Assembly (NCBI RefSeq): GCF_014842075.1
Contig: NZ_JACYVA010000001.1
Coordinates: forward strand, 310,001 to 374,000
Length of the DNA stretch: 64,000 nt
Source of the DNA: Sphingomonas sp. CFBP 13720
GTDB taxonomy: Bacteria; Pseudomonadota; Alphaproteobacteria; Sphingomonadales; Sphingomonadaceae
Reading direction: 5' to 3'
Shown: positions 1-8,657 of the stretch, one piece after another
Position numbering within the stretch: position 1 is the first letter of the stretch
How the letters are laid out: each line of letters begins with the position of its first letter
Position numbers and translations under genes: made by a program
The notes under the pieces: model-generated
Told to the model about the DNA's origin: nothing
The model's input: the letters and a program-made list of their open reading frames with translations, nothing else
The model's database searches: none

Positions 1-759
1 GACCCGGAGGCCGCAGCGCAGCTGGTCACGTCGCACCTGCGGCTCGTCGCGAAGATCGCGATGGGCTATCGCGGCTATGGCCTGCCGGTCAGCGAACTGA
101 TTTCCGAAGGGAATATCGGGCTGATGCAGGGGGTGAAGAAATTCGAACCCGATCGCGGCTTCCGCCTAGCCACCTATGCGATGTGGTGGATTCGCGCGTC
201 GATCCAGGAATTCATCCTGCGGTCGTGGAGCCTCGTGAAGATGGGCACCACGGCGGCGCAGAAGAAGCTGTTCTTCAACCTGCGACGGATGAAGTCCAAG
301 TTGGATGCGTTCGAGGACGGCGACCTCAGCCCCGAGCATCTTGCCAAGATCGCGACCGATCTGGGCGTGACCGAGGACGAGGTCACGTCGATGAACCGGC
401 GCATGGCGATGGGCGGCGATACGTCGCTGAACGTGCCGATGCGCGAGGATGGCGAGAGCCAGTGGCAGGACTGGCTGGCCGACGACGGCCCGTTGCAGGA
501 CAGCGTTGTCGCCGAAGCGCAGGAGGCGGATGTCCGTCACGGCATGCTGGTCGAGGCGATGGACGATCTGAACGACCGCGAAAAGCATATCCTGACCGAA
601 CGCCGTCTGACCGACGATCCCAAGACGCTGGAAGAACTGAGCCAGGTTTACGGCGTCAGCCGTGAGCGCGTCCGTCAGATCGAGGTGCGCGCGTTCGAAA
701 AGCTGCAAAAGGCGATGATGCGGCTGGCCGGCGACAGGCGGATGCTGCCGGCGACCTGA
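1..759 (+). CDS. rpoH: RNA polymerase sigma-32 factor RpoH (5' end missing)
   Basis: Heat-shock sigma factor that directs RNA polymerase to chaperone and protease promoters. The frame is open from base 1, so the N-terminus lies outside the window; 252 codons remain, and by family length roughly 40-50 residues are missing. Visible are sigma region 2 (SEGNIGLMQGVKKFEPDRGF, then ATYAMWWIRASIQEFIL), the diagnostic RpoH box just after it (AAQKKLFFNLRR), and region 4 at the C-terminus (LSQVYGVSRERVRQIEVRAF), which reads the -35 element. The RpoH box separates it from the housekeeping sigma gene found later in this window. It is followed after 49 bases by mtgA on the same strand. Confidence 0.95.
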   Translation, partial: DPEAAAQLVTSHLRLVAKIAMGYRGYGLPVSELISEGNIGLMQGVKKFEPDRGFRLATYAMWWIRASIQEFILRSWSLVKMGTTAAQKKLFFNLRRMKSKLDAFEDGDLSPEHLAKIATDLGVTEDEVTSMNRRMAMGGDTSLNVPMREDGESQWQDWLADDGPLQDSVVAEAQEADVRHGMLVEAMDDLNDREKHILTERRLTDDPKTLEELSQVYGVSRERVRQIEVRAFEKLQKAMMRLAGDRRMLPAT

Positions 760-808
760 CGTTCGGGCGGCCTTGCCCTGCCCGGTCGCTTGCGACTAGG
801 CGGAGATC

Positions 809-1534
809 ATGGCTGCCCGACCCGCGTCCCGCCCGAAACCGAAGCCCCAGCGGACATGGGTGCGGTGGACCCTCACCTGGGCCACGCGCTTCGTGCTGGG
901 GTTCGTCGTACTTTCCGTGCTGTGGGTGTTGGTGCTGCGGTTCGTACCGCCGCCGATCACGGTCACGATGTTGGGCGACGTTCCGACCGGCCATGGCGTC
1001 ACCAAGACATGGCGGTCGCTGTCGACGATCGATCCCGACATGCCGCGCGCGGTGATCGCCGGCGAGGACAGCCGGTTCTGCGCGCATAACGGGTTCGATT
1101 ACGTCGCGATCGCCAACGCTGCACGCCGCAACGCGACTGGCGGACGCATCCGCGGCGGATCGACGATCAGTCAGCAGACCGCGAAGAACGTGTTCCTGTG
1201 GCAGGGCGGCGGTTACTTCCGCAAGGGGCTGGAAGCATGGTTCACCATGCTGATCGAGGCGATGTGGGGCAAGCGCCGGATCATGGAAGTATATCTGAAC
1301 GTGGCGGAAACTGGCATCGGCACGTACGGCGTAGAGGCAGGCGCGCGACGCTATTTCAAACACGGGGCCGACCGGCTGTCGTCGCGTGAGGCGGCACAGA
1401 TCGCTGCGGTGCTGCCATTGCCCAAGAAGCGCGCCGGGATCGCGCCGACCGGGTTTACCGGCCGCTATGCCCGGACGATCGACCGGCGCATCGGGGTAGT
1501 CCGGCGCGAGCGACTGGACGGTTGCCTGTCCTGA
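809..1534 (+). CDS. mtgA: Monofunctional biosynthetic peptidoglycan transglycosylase
   Basis: Polymerises lipid II into glycan strands at the outer face of the inner membrane, without a transpeptidase domain. The 241-residue protein has a basic N-terminus, one membrane anchor (about residues 25-46), then a glycosyltransferase-51 domain. Motifs seen are GEDSRFCAHNGFD with the presumed catalytic Glu86, RGGSTISQQTAKN, and MEVYLNVAETGIGTYGVEAG. Length fits the single-domain MtgA family rather than bifunctional class A PBPs. The start at 809 has GGAG at 802-805. It ends 19 bases before the convergent small gene at 1554-1805. Confidence 0.95.
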   Translation: MAARPASRPKPKPQRTWVRWTLTWATRFVLGFVVLSVLWVLVLRFVPPPITVTMLGDVPTGHGVTKTWRSLSTIDPDMPRAVIAGEDSRFCAHNGFDYVAIANAARRNATGGRIRGGSTISQQTAKNVFLWQGGGYFRKGLEAWFTMLIEAMWGKRRIMEVYLNVAETGIGTYGVEAGARRYFKHGADRLSSREAAQIAAVLPLPKKRAGIAPTGFTGRYARTIDRRIGVVRRERLDGCLS

Positions 1535-1553
1535 GCCACCCGCGCCGGGAAGA

Positions 1554-1805
1554 TTACTTGACCGCCTTCTCGACCGCGTCACCGGCCTTGTCCGCTGCGC
1601 CGCCGACGCTCTTGGCCGCTTCGGTCACGGCGCCGGTACGCGCATTGTCGTTTTCCGCCCGGTTAAGCAGGAAATAGGCGCCGACGATGACGACGATCAG
1701 CACCGCCAGACCGATCAGCAGGCCACCGCCAGAACTGCGGCGTTCGATGATCGTCGTGTGTGGCGTGCCGTTGGTCGTCACGGTTTCGACGCGATCGGGT
1801 TCCAT
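1554..1805 (-). CDS. Small single-pass membrane protein, probable stress protein
   Basis: An 83-residue protein of unknown function. It has a polar N-terminus, one transmembrane helix (GLLIGLAVLIVVIVGAYFLL, about residues 28-47) and an Ala/Lys/Asp-rich tail (AAKSVGGAADKAGDAVEKAV) that should form an amphipathic helix like those in YqjD/ElaB or CsbD-like stress proteins. The ATG at 1805 is preceded by a strong GGGAGG ribosome site. A GGAAC-N16-GGTT promoter lies directly upstream, so general-stress control is likely. That the protein is real rests on the SD, the helix and the promoter together; the function is not recognised. Confidence 0.75.
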   Translation of the reverse strand: MEPDRVETVTTNGTPHTTIIERRSSGGGLLIGLAVLIVVIVGAYFLLNRAENDNARTGAVTEAAKSVGGAADKAGDAVEKAVK

Positions 1806-1840
1806 GGTGCATCCTCCCTTATATTTTTACTACCGGCGAC

Positions 1841-1865
1841 AACCGGCGATCGGGGGAGTTGTTCC
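1841..1865 (-). promoter_or_regulatory. Putative EcfG (general stress response) promoter
   Basis: On the minus strand GGAAC (1865-1861) is followed by exactly 16 bases and GGTTGT (from 1844). The alphaproteobacterial EcfG consensus is GGAAC-N16/17-cGTT; only the C is replaced by G. The predicted transcript starts about 30 bases before the ATG at 1805, leaving room for the GGGAGG ribosome site. The same geometry occurs at 39902-39926. Confidence 0.6.
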
Positions 1866-1882
1866 ATGCCCGTTCCGACCGG

Positions 1883-2206
1883 TCAGAACGGCAGCTTGAA
1901 GCCCGGCGGCAGCGGCAGGCCACTGGTCAGCTTGGACATTTCGGTCGAGCTGGCCGCATCCGCCTTGGCACGCGCGTCGTTGAACGCTGCCACGACCAGG
2001 TCTTCCAGCATGTTCTTCTCGCCCGGCTGAAGCAGCGAATCGTCGATCTCCACGCCGAGGATGCGCCCCTTTGCGGACGCCCGAACCTTGACCAGACCGC
2101 CGCCGGATTGTCCGTCGACCTCGATCGTGTCGAGATTAGCCTGCGCCTTGGTCAGTTCGTTCTGGACGTTCTGCGCCATGGCCATGATGTCGTCGATATT
2201 CTTCAT
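1883..2206 (-). CDS. YbaB/EbfC family nucleoid-associated protein
   Basis: Small DNA-binding protein of the YbaB/EbfC family, which binds DNA as a dimer. The 107-residue protein starts MKNIDDIMAMAQNVQNELTK and carries the family pattern GLVKVRASAKGRILGVEID, with a Pro/Gly-rich end (GLPLPPGFKLPF). A longer TTG-started reading from 2236 exists, but the ATG at 2206 overlaps the dnaX stop codon as ATGA, so coupling to dnaX fixes this start. The dnaX-ybaB(-recR) order is widely conserved; recR does not follow here. Confidence 0.93.
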   Translation of the reverse strand: MKNIDDIMAMAQNVQNELTKAQANLDTIEVDGQSGGGLVKVRASAKGRILGVEIDDSLLQPGEKNMLEDLVVAAFNDARAKADAASSTEMSKLTSGLPLPPGFKLPF

Positions 2207-3852
2207 CGCGCGATACTCCCGTCGCTGCGTTGCCAATGATCTAGGGTGGCATCCGGGAACGCCTGAAAGGCGGCCGCCACCAAGGGAGAGTCGAGGATCG
2301 CGTCGCGTTCCGAATTGGCGAGCGCCAGTTCCTGTTCGCGCAACGTATCCTCACCCGCGCCCTCGCCGATCAGAACGCGCCAATGGGTATCGGTGATCCC
2401 CTTGAGCGCCTGTTCCAGATCGCGGGCGAAATCGGTGGGCAGCGGACGACTGCCACCCAGTTCGATCAGATGTGGTTCCAGCCGGATTTTCCGCGCGCAA
2501 TTGCGGAATTGCGCCTCCAGCGAATGGCGGCCGTGCTTCGACAACAGTGCCGCGACCTGTTCCATCGTTTCGGGCAGCGGATCGGCCACCGCCTGTTCCG
2601 CGACCGGCTCGGGCGGCGGCGGCGCGGCGGGCGCGACCGGCAGCGACGGCATCTGGCCAGATGCCAATTGCCGCGCCAGTTCGCCCGGGTCCGGCATCGA
2701 CGAAGCATGGACGATGCGCAGCAACGCCATTTCACAGGTTTCGATCGGCAGCGCGGCGCGCGATACCTCGTCATGCCCCTTCAGCAGCAACTGCCAAAGG
2801 CGGTGGAGCATGGGGAAGGACAGCGCGCTCCACCCGTCGAACGCTGCGCGTTCCTCCGCTGACTGTCCGGGACCACGATCGCCGCCGACCTTGACGATCG
2901 TCACGGCATGCACGGTTTCCAGCAGTGTGCGCAGTACCGACGCCGGGTCGACGCCAAGGTCATATTGCGCCCGCAGCGCGCGAAGCGCACCCGGACCGTC
3001 GGCCTTGAGCAACAGGTCGAACAGCGTGCGGATCGCGCCGCGATCGGACAGGCCCAGCATCTGACGCACGCTGTCGGCACGAACCCCGCCGCCGTCCATG
3101 CCGCCATGCGCGATCGCCTGATCGAGGATCGACAGACCGTCGCGCGCCGACCCTTCCGCCGCGCGCGCGATCAGCGCCAGCGCCTCGTCCTCCGCCTCGA
3201 CGCCCTCTTCCTGCACGACATGCGCGAAATGCGCGGCGAGCAGGTGGGCCGGGATGCGGCGCAGGTCGAACCGCTGGCATCGCGACAATACCGTCACCGG
3301 CACCTTGTGCACTTCGGTCGTCGCGAGCAGGAATTTGACGTGCGCGGGGGGTTCTTCCAGCGTCTTCAGCAGCGCGTTGAACGCCGGGGTCGACATCATG
3401 TGGACTTCGTCGATGATGTAGATCTTGAAGCGCGCCGAAACCGCCGAATAGCGTACCGCCTCGGTCATCTCGCGCACGCTGTCGACGCCGTTGTTCGACG
3501 CAGCGTCGATCTCGATCACGTCGATATGCCGCCCCTCGGCGATCGCCCGGCACGGTTCGCACACCCCGCATGGATCGATGGTCGGTCCGCCCTGCCCGTC
3601 CGGTCCGATGCAGTTCAGCGCCTTCGCGATCAGCCGCGCGGTCGACGTCTTGCCGACCCCGCGCACGCCGGTCAGCAGGAACGCATGCGCCAGCCGCCCA
3701 CGCTTGATCGCATTGCCCAGCGTGGTGACCATCGCGTCCTGCCCGATGAGCTGACGGAACGATTGCGGCCGATATTTGCGCGCGAGCACGCGATAGGGCT
3801 GCGCCGCCTCCGGTACGGGCGGCAGGTCGAGCGCGAGGAAGGAGTCGGACAT
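2203..3852 (-). CDS. dnaX: DNA polymerase III subunit gamma/tau
   Basis: Clamp-loader ATPase of the replicative polymerase. In the 549-residue protein, Walker A is TGVRGVGKTS (61-70), the zinc-binding cysteines are C81, C95, C98 and C101, and Walker B is IIDEVHMM (146-153). The sensor segment LLATTEVHKVPVTVLSRCQR follows. A Pro/Ala/Glu-rich linker near residues 395-420 leads to the tau-type C-terminal domain (EAQFRNCARKIRLEPHLIEL). Its stop codon overlaps the ybaB start. No obvious slippery A-tract for gamma production was seen, so a single tau form is likely. Confidence 0.97.
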   Translation of the reverse strand: MSDSFLALDLPPVPEAAQPYRVLARKYRPQSFRQLIGQDAMVTTLGNAIKRGRLAHAFLLTGVRGVGKTSTARLIAKALNCIGPDGQGGPTIDPCGVCEPCRAIAEGRHIDVIEIDAASNNGVDSVREMTEAVRYSAVSARFKIYIIDEVHMMSTPAFNALLKTLEEPPAHVKFLLATTEVHKVPVTVLSRCQRFDLRRIPAHLLAAHFAHVVQEEGVEAEDEALALIARAAEGSARDGLSILDQAIAHGGMDGGGVRADSVRQMLGLSDRGAIRTLFDLLLKADGPGALRALRAQYDLGVDPASVLRTLLETVHAVTIVKVGGDRGPGQSAEERAAFDGWSALSFPMLHRLWQLLLKGHDEVSRAALPIETCEMALLRIVHASSMPDPGELARQLASGQMPSLPVAPAAPPPPEPVAEQAVADPLPETMEQVAALLSKHGRHSLEAQFRNCARKIRLEPHLIELGGSRPLPTDFARDLEQALKGITDTHWRVLIGEGAGEDTLREQELALANSERDAILDSPLVAAAFQAFPDATLDHWQRSDGSIAR

Positions 3853-3923
3853 TGCGATCGTTCCTAGCGTGGACGGGGGCCGGTGTCGAAGGTAGCTTGG
3901 TATCCGTCGCCCATATCGATGAA

Positions 3924-4007
3924 CGTCACCCCAGCGAAGGCTGGGGTCTTTCGCCGTTCAGGCGCTTCGCCCTCCCCAGGGAGACCCCAGCCTGCGCTGG
4001 GGTGACG
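3924..4007. repeat. 26-bp imperfect inverted repeat, REP-like intergenic element
   Basis: Arms at 3924-3949 and 3982-4007 are reverse complements with one mismatch in 26 bases. Each arm is itself a small hairpin (ACCCCAGCGAAGGCTGGGGT). It lies between dnaX and the ABC-F gene, both on the minus strand. Similar CGTCACCCC...GGGGTGACG elements are familiar dispersed repeats in sphingomonad intergenic DNA (general knowledge). It may also end transcription from dnaX-distal genes or protect mRNA ends. Confidence 0.7.
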
Positions 4008-4072
4008 TCATGCCGTGAGGGTGAAAGAGGGCATGTCAGTCCAGCCCGGCGCGACTACCGCGACAATCCCCC

Positions 4073-5929
4073 CTACGCCGCCAGCGCCTCCAACGCCTCG
4101 TTCGCCACCATCCACTTCGCCTCGGCCGCCTCGATCTCGGTATCGAGCGAGGCACGGCGCTTCATCAACTGCGCCATCGTCAACTTCGCCAGCGCCGGCG
4201 TCGCCTGCCCCGCCATCGCCGCGTCGAGTGCGTCGCGCTGTTCGGTCAGCTTGAGCAGATCGCGTTCGATCGCCTGCGCGTCCTTCTTCAGCACCTGCGC
4301 CTTCTCGCGGGCTTCGGCGGCGGCCTTGCGGTCGTCCTTCTTGTTCGCCTTCTTCGCCTTTTCCTTGGCGGAATTGCCGAGGATCAGCGCGATATAATCG
4401 TCGATCGACCCGTCGAATTCCTTGGCCGTGCCGTCATCGACCAGCACCAGCCGGTCGGCGGTCGCCTCCAGCATGTGGCGATCATGGCTGACCAGCAGCA
4501 CGCAGCCGGTATAGGCGTTCAGCGCCTGGACCAGCGCCTCGCGCGCGTCGACGTCCAGATGGTTGGTCGGTTCGTCGAGGATCAGCATGTGCGGCGCTTC
4601 GCGGGTGATGAGCGCCAGCGCCAGCCGCGCGCGTTCGCCGCCCGACAGCTTGCCGACCAGCGTGACCGCCTTGTCGCCCGAAAAGCCGAACCGGCCGAGC
4701 TGCGCGCGCACCGCGGCTGGTGACGCGCCCTTCATCTGGCGCGTCATATGCTCCAGCGGCGTGTCATCGGTGCTCAGTTCCTCGACCTGATACTGGGTGA
4801 AATACCCGACCTTCATCTTGCCGGCCGCGTTCATCTCGCCGTCCATCGGCGCCAGCTGTGCCGCGAGCAGCCGGGCCAGCGTCGTCTTGCCGTTGCCGTT
4901 GCGCCCCAGCAGCGCGATGCGGTCTTCGGGATCGATGCGCAGGTTCAGCCGCTTCAGGATCGGCACGTCGGTATAGCCGACGCTGGCCATGTCGAGCGTG
5001 ATGAGCGGCGGGCGCAATTCGTCGGGATCGGGAAAATCGAACGACAGGCTGGGATCTTCGGCCATTGCCGCGATCGGCTTCATCTTCGCGAGGATCTTCA
5101 TGCGCGATTGCGCCTGCTTCGCGGTCGACGCGCGCGCAGAGTTCTTCGCGACATATTCCTGCAGCTTGGCACGCTGCACCGCTTGGTTCGCACGCGCCGA
5201 TTCGATCTGCGCGAGGCGTTCGGCGCGCTGCTTCTCGAACGCGTCATAGCCGCCCGGATACAGCGTGATCTTACCCTGATGCAGATGCAGGATGTGATCG
5301 ACGACGTTGTTCAGGAAATCGCGTTCGTGGCTGACGACGACGATCGTCGCCTTGTAGCCCTTCAGGAAATCCTCCAGCCACATCACCGCTTCAAGATCGA
5401 GGTGGTTCGACGGTTCGTCGAGCAGCAGCACGTCGGGCTGGCTGAACAGCAACGCCGCCAGCGCGACGCGCATCCGCCAGCCGCCGGAATAGCTTTCCAG
5501 CGCGCGGCCCTGCATCTCGTCGTCGAAACCAAGGCCGACGAGGATGCGGGCGGCACGGGCGGGCGCGCCATAGGCATCGATCGCCAGCAGCCGTTCGTGG
5601 ACCTCGCCCAACCGGTCGGGATCGTGGCACGTCTCCGCCTCGATCATCAGCGCGGCGCGTTCGACATCCGCTTCCAGCACGGTTTCGAACGGCGTCGCCT
5701 GTCCGGCGGGCGCTTCCTGCGCCACATAGCCCAGCCGGCTGCCGCGCGGCATTTCAGCGGTGCCGTTATCGGGTTCCAGCATGCCGGCGATGACGCGCAC
5801 CAGCGTCGACTTGCCCGCGCCGTTGCGGCCGATCAGCCCGACGCGACTGCCCGGCGGCAGCGCCGCACTGGCATTGTCGAGGATCGTCCGCCCACCAAGG
5901 CGCACCGTGATACCGTTCAGATTCAGCAT
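4073..5929 (-). CDS. ABC-F family ATPase (Uup/YheS-like)
   Basis: A soluble ABC-F protein with two nucleotide-binding domains and no membrane domain; relatives act on ribosomes, relieving stalls or binding the E site. In the 618-residue protein, Walker A motifs are GRNGAGKST (34-42) and GRNGNGKTT (342-350). Signatures are YSGGWRMR (147-154) and LSGGERAR (428-435), and Walker B motifs are LLLDEPSNHLD (168-178) and LILDEPTNHLD (449-459). The interdomain linker is about residues 225-290. A Lys/Ala/Glu-rich C-terminal coiled coil follows domain 2. The ATG at 5929 was chosen over an upstream TTG at 5980 because the family begins right at MLNLNGITVRLGG. Confidence 0.92.
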   Translation of the reverse strand: MLNLNGITVRLGGRTILDNASAALPPGSRVGLIGRNGAGKSTLVRVIAGMLEPDNGTAEMPRGSRLGYVAQEAPAGQATPFETVLEADVERAALMIEAETCHDPDRLGEVHERLLAIDAYGAPARAARILVGLGFDDEMQGRALESYSGGWRMRVALAALLFSQPDVLLLDEPSNHLDLEAVMWLEDFLKGYKATIVVVSHERDFLNNVVDHILHLHQGKITLYPGGYDAFEKQRAERLAQIESARANQAVQRAKLQEYVAKNSARASTAKQAQSRMKILAKMKPIAAMAEDPSLSFDFPDPDELRPPLITLDMASVGYTDVPILKRLNLRIDPEDRIALLGRNGNGKTTLARLLAAQLAPMDGEMNAAGKMKVGYFTQYQVEELSTDDTPLEHMTRQMKGASPAAVRAQLGRFGFSGDKAVTLVGKLSGGERARLALALITREAPHMLILDEPTNHLDVDAREALVQALNAYTGCVLLVSHDRHMLEATADRLVLVDDGTAKEFDGSIDDYIALILGNSAKEKAKKANKKDDRKAAAEAREKAQVLKKDAQAIERDLLKLTEQRDALDAAMAGQATPALAKLTMAQLMKRRASLDTEIEAAEAKWMVANEALEALAA

Positions 5930-5960
5930 GCGCGGGCACCTAGCAGTTTTCGCTGCGTTT

Positions 5961-5994
5961 GCGAAGGGCGGCGGCACCAACCGCCGCCCTTCGC
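5961..5994 (-). terminator. Perfect 14-bp hairpin after the serine hydrolase gene
   Basis: Arms 5961-5974 (GCGAAGGGCGGCGG) and 5981-5994 pair perfectly around a 6-base loop, starting 2 bases beyond the stop codon of the serine hydrolase. There is no run of T after it on either strand, so it may be a weak intrinsic terminator or an mRNA 3' stabiliser. The ABC-F start codon lies about 30 bases further on. Confidence 0.6.
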
Positions 5995-5995
5995 G

Positions 5996-7636
5996 TCAGT
6001 CGCGCGTCGCGGGGATCGTCCGCCCGCCCTGCGCGACCTCCAGACCCGTGATCCTGCCGTCTTTTTCGAGGAAGCGGACCTTGGCACCGACCTGCGCCAC
6101 CTCGAACTCGGTCGGGGACAGCGCGCGCAGCGGGAATGCCGGCTGGCCCGCGACCTGTACGGTCAGGCTGCTTGCCGCCTGCGTCACCGCGATCTTGCCG
6201 AACACCGCGGCATAGCTGCCGACATAGCGGGCAAGCGTCGCTGCCGGTACTGCCACGGCGGCGGCCTCCACCGGGACCGGACCGGTCCGTGCCGCCGGTC
6301 CATCGACATCGACGCCATCGGTAAAGAACACCAGCCGGGGCTGCCCCGCCGCGTCCCGGCCCAGTTCGATCCAGTTCAACCCGTCCTTGCCCAGCACATA
6401 ACGGTTCGCGCCGACCGGTATCAGCGGCGTCGACTGGTCCGGGCGCCGATATACCAGCTTGCCGTCCTCCATGCGCAGCACGCGGTCCTTCCCGCCGATC
6501 CGGTAGGTGCCGAGGAACGGTTCGACCGCCGCCGGGTCCAGCGGTTGCGGCGCAAACGTTGGATAGGGCTTATTCGCCGCCAGTGCCGCCAGCCGCCGCA
6601 GCACGACACCCGGCGAAGTTTGCGGTTCGTCACTGTTGGTCAACACGGTGACGACCATGTCGGGACCGGGCAGGAACATGGTATCGCTGGCGAACCCGAA
6701 GATGCCCCCGCTATGCCCGACGACGGGCAGTCCGTGGACGGTTCCGGGCCTCACGCCGAACCCATAGGGGCGCGTCGTACCGTCCGGCAGCGTCGTCGGC
6801 GCGATCATCTGCGCGTACAGCGCGGGGGGCAGCAGCTTGCCATGATGCAGCGCATCGCCCCAGCGCGTGACGTCGCCAGCGGTCGCGACCAGCGCCCCGG
6901 CTGCGCCGGGAACGCTCATGTCGATCGCTTGTGACACCTTGGGATCGTTGCCGGTATAGCCGGTGGCCATCGCGCCGCCCGGTACCGGGTCGTTGCCATA
7001 GCGAATGCTGCGCAAGCCTTGCGGCGCGGTCAGTCGTCGGACGACTTCTTCATGCCACGGCTGCTTCGCCACCGCTTCGATGACCGCACCGACGAGAATA
7101 TAGCCGCTATTGTTATAGGCCCATGCCGTACCCGGTGCGCTCACCGGCGGCTTGCCCCGGAACACCGCGATCATTTCATCGGTGGAATATCGCCGCGCGG
7201 TATTCGCCTCGCTCAGCCACCCCGGAATGTCGGTATAGCTTTGGATTCCGCTCGTATGGTTCAGAAGCTGGCGGATCGTGATGTCCCGCCCACCCGGATA
7301 GTCGGGAATGAATTTCGACAGCGGGTCGTCCAGAGCCACCCGGCCTTCGGCGACCATCTGCAACAGCGTGGCCGATGCGAACTGCTTCGTGATCGATCCG
7401 ATGCGAAACACCGTGGCCGCCGCGACGGGCCGTTTGGTGGCGATGTCGGCCATCCCGCGCTGCGCCTCGTACACGACGCGACCGTGTTCGCTGATCGACA
7501 CCGACACCCCCGGGCCATCGGCGGCATAGGATTGCGCCAGCAAGGCATCGGCACGCGCCTTGAACCCCTCGGGTAACGCGCCCGCCGGTGAAGCGCTGAT
7601 GACGACCGCGATGGACGCGAGAACGATTTGACGCAT
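5996..7636 (-). CDS. Secreted serine hydrolase, beta-lactamase/class C (PF00144) family
   Basis: A 546-residue exported protein of the serine beta-lactamase-like family (esterases, D-aminopeptidases, PBP4*-like enzymes). The signal peptide is about residues 1-20 (cleavage near SPAGA). The catalytic pattern is complete: S81-x-x-K84 (SITK), Y174-N-N, and HSG at 308-310. The extra C-terminal region after about residue 355 is a lipocalin-like or DUF3471-type beta domain, common in this family. Substrate cannot be told; true beta-lactamase activity is less likely than peptidase or esterase activity. A TTGACA promoter and a GGGGAG ribosome site precede the ATG. Confidence 0.88.
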   Translation of the reverse strand: MRQIVLASIAVVISASPAGALPEGFKARADALLAQSYAADGPGVSVSISEHGRVVYEAQRGMADIATKRPVAAATVFRIGSITKQFASATLLQMVAEGRVALDDPLSKFIPDYPGGRDITIRQLLNHTSGIQSYTDIPGWLSEANTARRYSTDEMIAVFRGKPPVSAPGTAWAYNNSGYILVGAVIEAVAKQPWHEEVVRRLTAPQGLRSIRYGNDPVPGGAMATGYTGNDPKVSQAIDMSVPGAAGALVATAGDVTRWGDALHHGKLLPPALYAQMIAPTTLPDGTTRPYGFGVRPGTVHGLPVVGHSGGIFGFASDTMFLPGPDMVVTVLTNSDEPQTSPGVVLRRLAALAANKPYPTFAPQPLDPAAVEPFLGTYRIGGKDRVLRMEDGKLVYRRPDQSTPLIPVGANRYVLGKDGLNWIELGRDAAGQPRLVFFTDGVDVDGPAARTGPVPVEAAAVAVPAATLARYVGSYAAVFGKIAVTQAASSLTVQVAGQPAFPLRALSPTEFEVAQVGAKVRFLEKDGRITGLEVAQGGRTIPATRD

Positions 7637-7660
7637 GATGACTCCCCAGATTTTGAGGAG

Positions 7661-7689
7661 TGTATTGGCGATATGCTACAGTATGTCAA
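7661..7689 (-). promoter_or_regulatory. Putative sigma-70 promoter of the serine hydrolase
   Basis: On the minus strand TTGACA (7689-7684, a perfect -35) is followed by 17 bases and AATACA (7666-7661, a weak -10). The predicted start of transcription is about 18 bases before the ATG at 7636, with GGGGAG in between. Confidence 0.5.
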
Positions 7690-7803
7690 TTCGCGGATGG
7701 TCGTACGGGCTATCCGAACGAACCGCGCGACGCAGTCAAACGACCGCAGCCGGCACCTCGCCCATGTCCCGCCAAGAGCGTGCTACAAAGGCGAACCCAT
7801 CCG

Positions 7804-8571
7804 TCACATCGGCGGAAACGGCGGATAGTCCAGCGGTGCGACGGTCTCGCCCGCGCCGCCCACGACGACCGTGCGATACAGGGCAAGGCCGGGCGGGCTG
7901 GCGGCGACGATCTCCATCGCGAACTGGACCGCGACGATCGTGGCGATGCCCCAGATCCATGCGCGGTGGACCCGCCCCGTGCGGCGACGGTCGGCAAATG
8001 CACCGATGATCGGGAAGATCAGCACCGCCGCCGTCACGCCCCATGCCGCCCATGGGATCAGCAGCGGCATCGGCAACAGCCGCCCAATCGCAGGTCCGGT
8101 CAGCGTGGCCATGGCGCACAGCATCAATCGGCGATGCCAGTCGGTGCGGCGGCGCAACCGGATCGCGGCGGCGAACAGTCCGCCGAAGCACAGGACGCCC
8201 AGCACGTTCATGAACAGGAACAGCGACGGCGTGAAGAAGAACGGGGCCGCCCCGCGTCGCACCATCATCACGGTCATGTAGATGCCAAGCACCACCACGA
8301 CCGCCGCCCATCCCACCGCGATCCAGCCGACCCGGCGGTGCAGCGTCATCGTGCCGCGATCGACCAGCGCGCTTTGCAGGACGAACAACGCGGTCCATCC
8401 GAAGAATACCAGCGCATGGACATGCAACAGGACCGGCGCGGCGAAGGTAGACCGCCCCATCGCGACCTGCATCGAGAATCCCAGCATGATGACCACCGCC
8501 ATCGCGATCGCCATTTTCAGGAAGAAGCGCCGGTCGTCGACCGCACGTCCCGGCATATGCATGGTCGCCAT
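7804..8571 (-). CDS. Seven-helix integral membrane protein of unknown function
   Basis: A 255-residue, very hydrophobic protein with about seven predicted membrane helices, starting near residues 16-38 (KMAIAMAVVIMLGFSMQVAM) and ending near HRAWIWGIATIVAVQFAMEI. A conserved-looking HVHALVFFGWTALFVLQSAL segment and a DWHRRLM loop resemble proteins annotated only as DUF2306-like or membrane protein. Histidines in helix 2 could bind haem or metal, but that is a guess. The ATG at 8571 lies 86 bases downstream of the acyl-CoA synthetase stop on the same strand, so the two may be co-transcribed. Confidence 0.75.
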   Translation of the reverse strand: MATMHMPGRAVDDRRFFLKMAIAMAVVIMLGFSMQVAMGRSTFAAPVLLHVHALVFFGWTALFVLQSALVDRGTMTLHRRVGWIAVGWAAVVVVLGIYMTVMMVRRGAAPFFFTPSLFLFMNVLGVLCFGGLFAAAIRLRRRTDWHRRLMLCAMATLTGPAIGRLLPMPLLIPWAAWGVTAAVLIFPIIGAFADRRRTGRVHRAWIWGIATIVAVQFAMEIVAASPPGLALYRTVVVGGAGETVAPLDYPPFPPM

Positions 8572-8657
8572 AATAATCTCCCCCGTTGCCCGGACGGAAG
8601 ATACTATGATTTACTTGGCCGGTACAGGCTTAGCGTGTCCGCCGCCCCCGACGTGAT

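Noticed and set aside
4748..6934. Long plus-strand reading frame of 728 codons
   Set aside because: It is the antisense of the ABC-F and serine hydrolase genes, Arg/His/Gln-rich and without domains; an artefact of high GC content.
5996..7636. Antibiotic resistance by the serine hydrolase
   Set aside because: SxxK, YxN and HSG are shared by many esterases and peptidases; the C-terminal extra domain and length argue against a true beta-lactamase.
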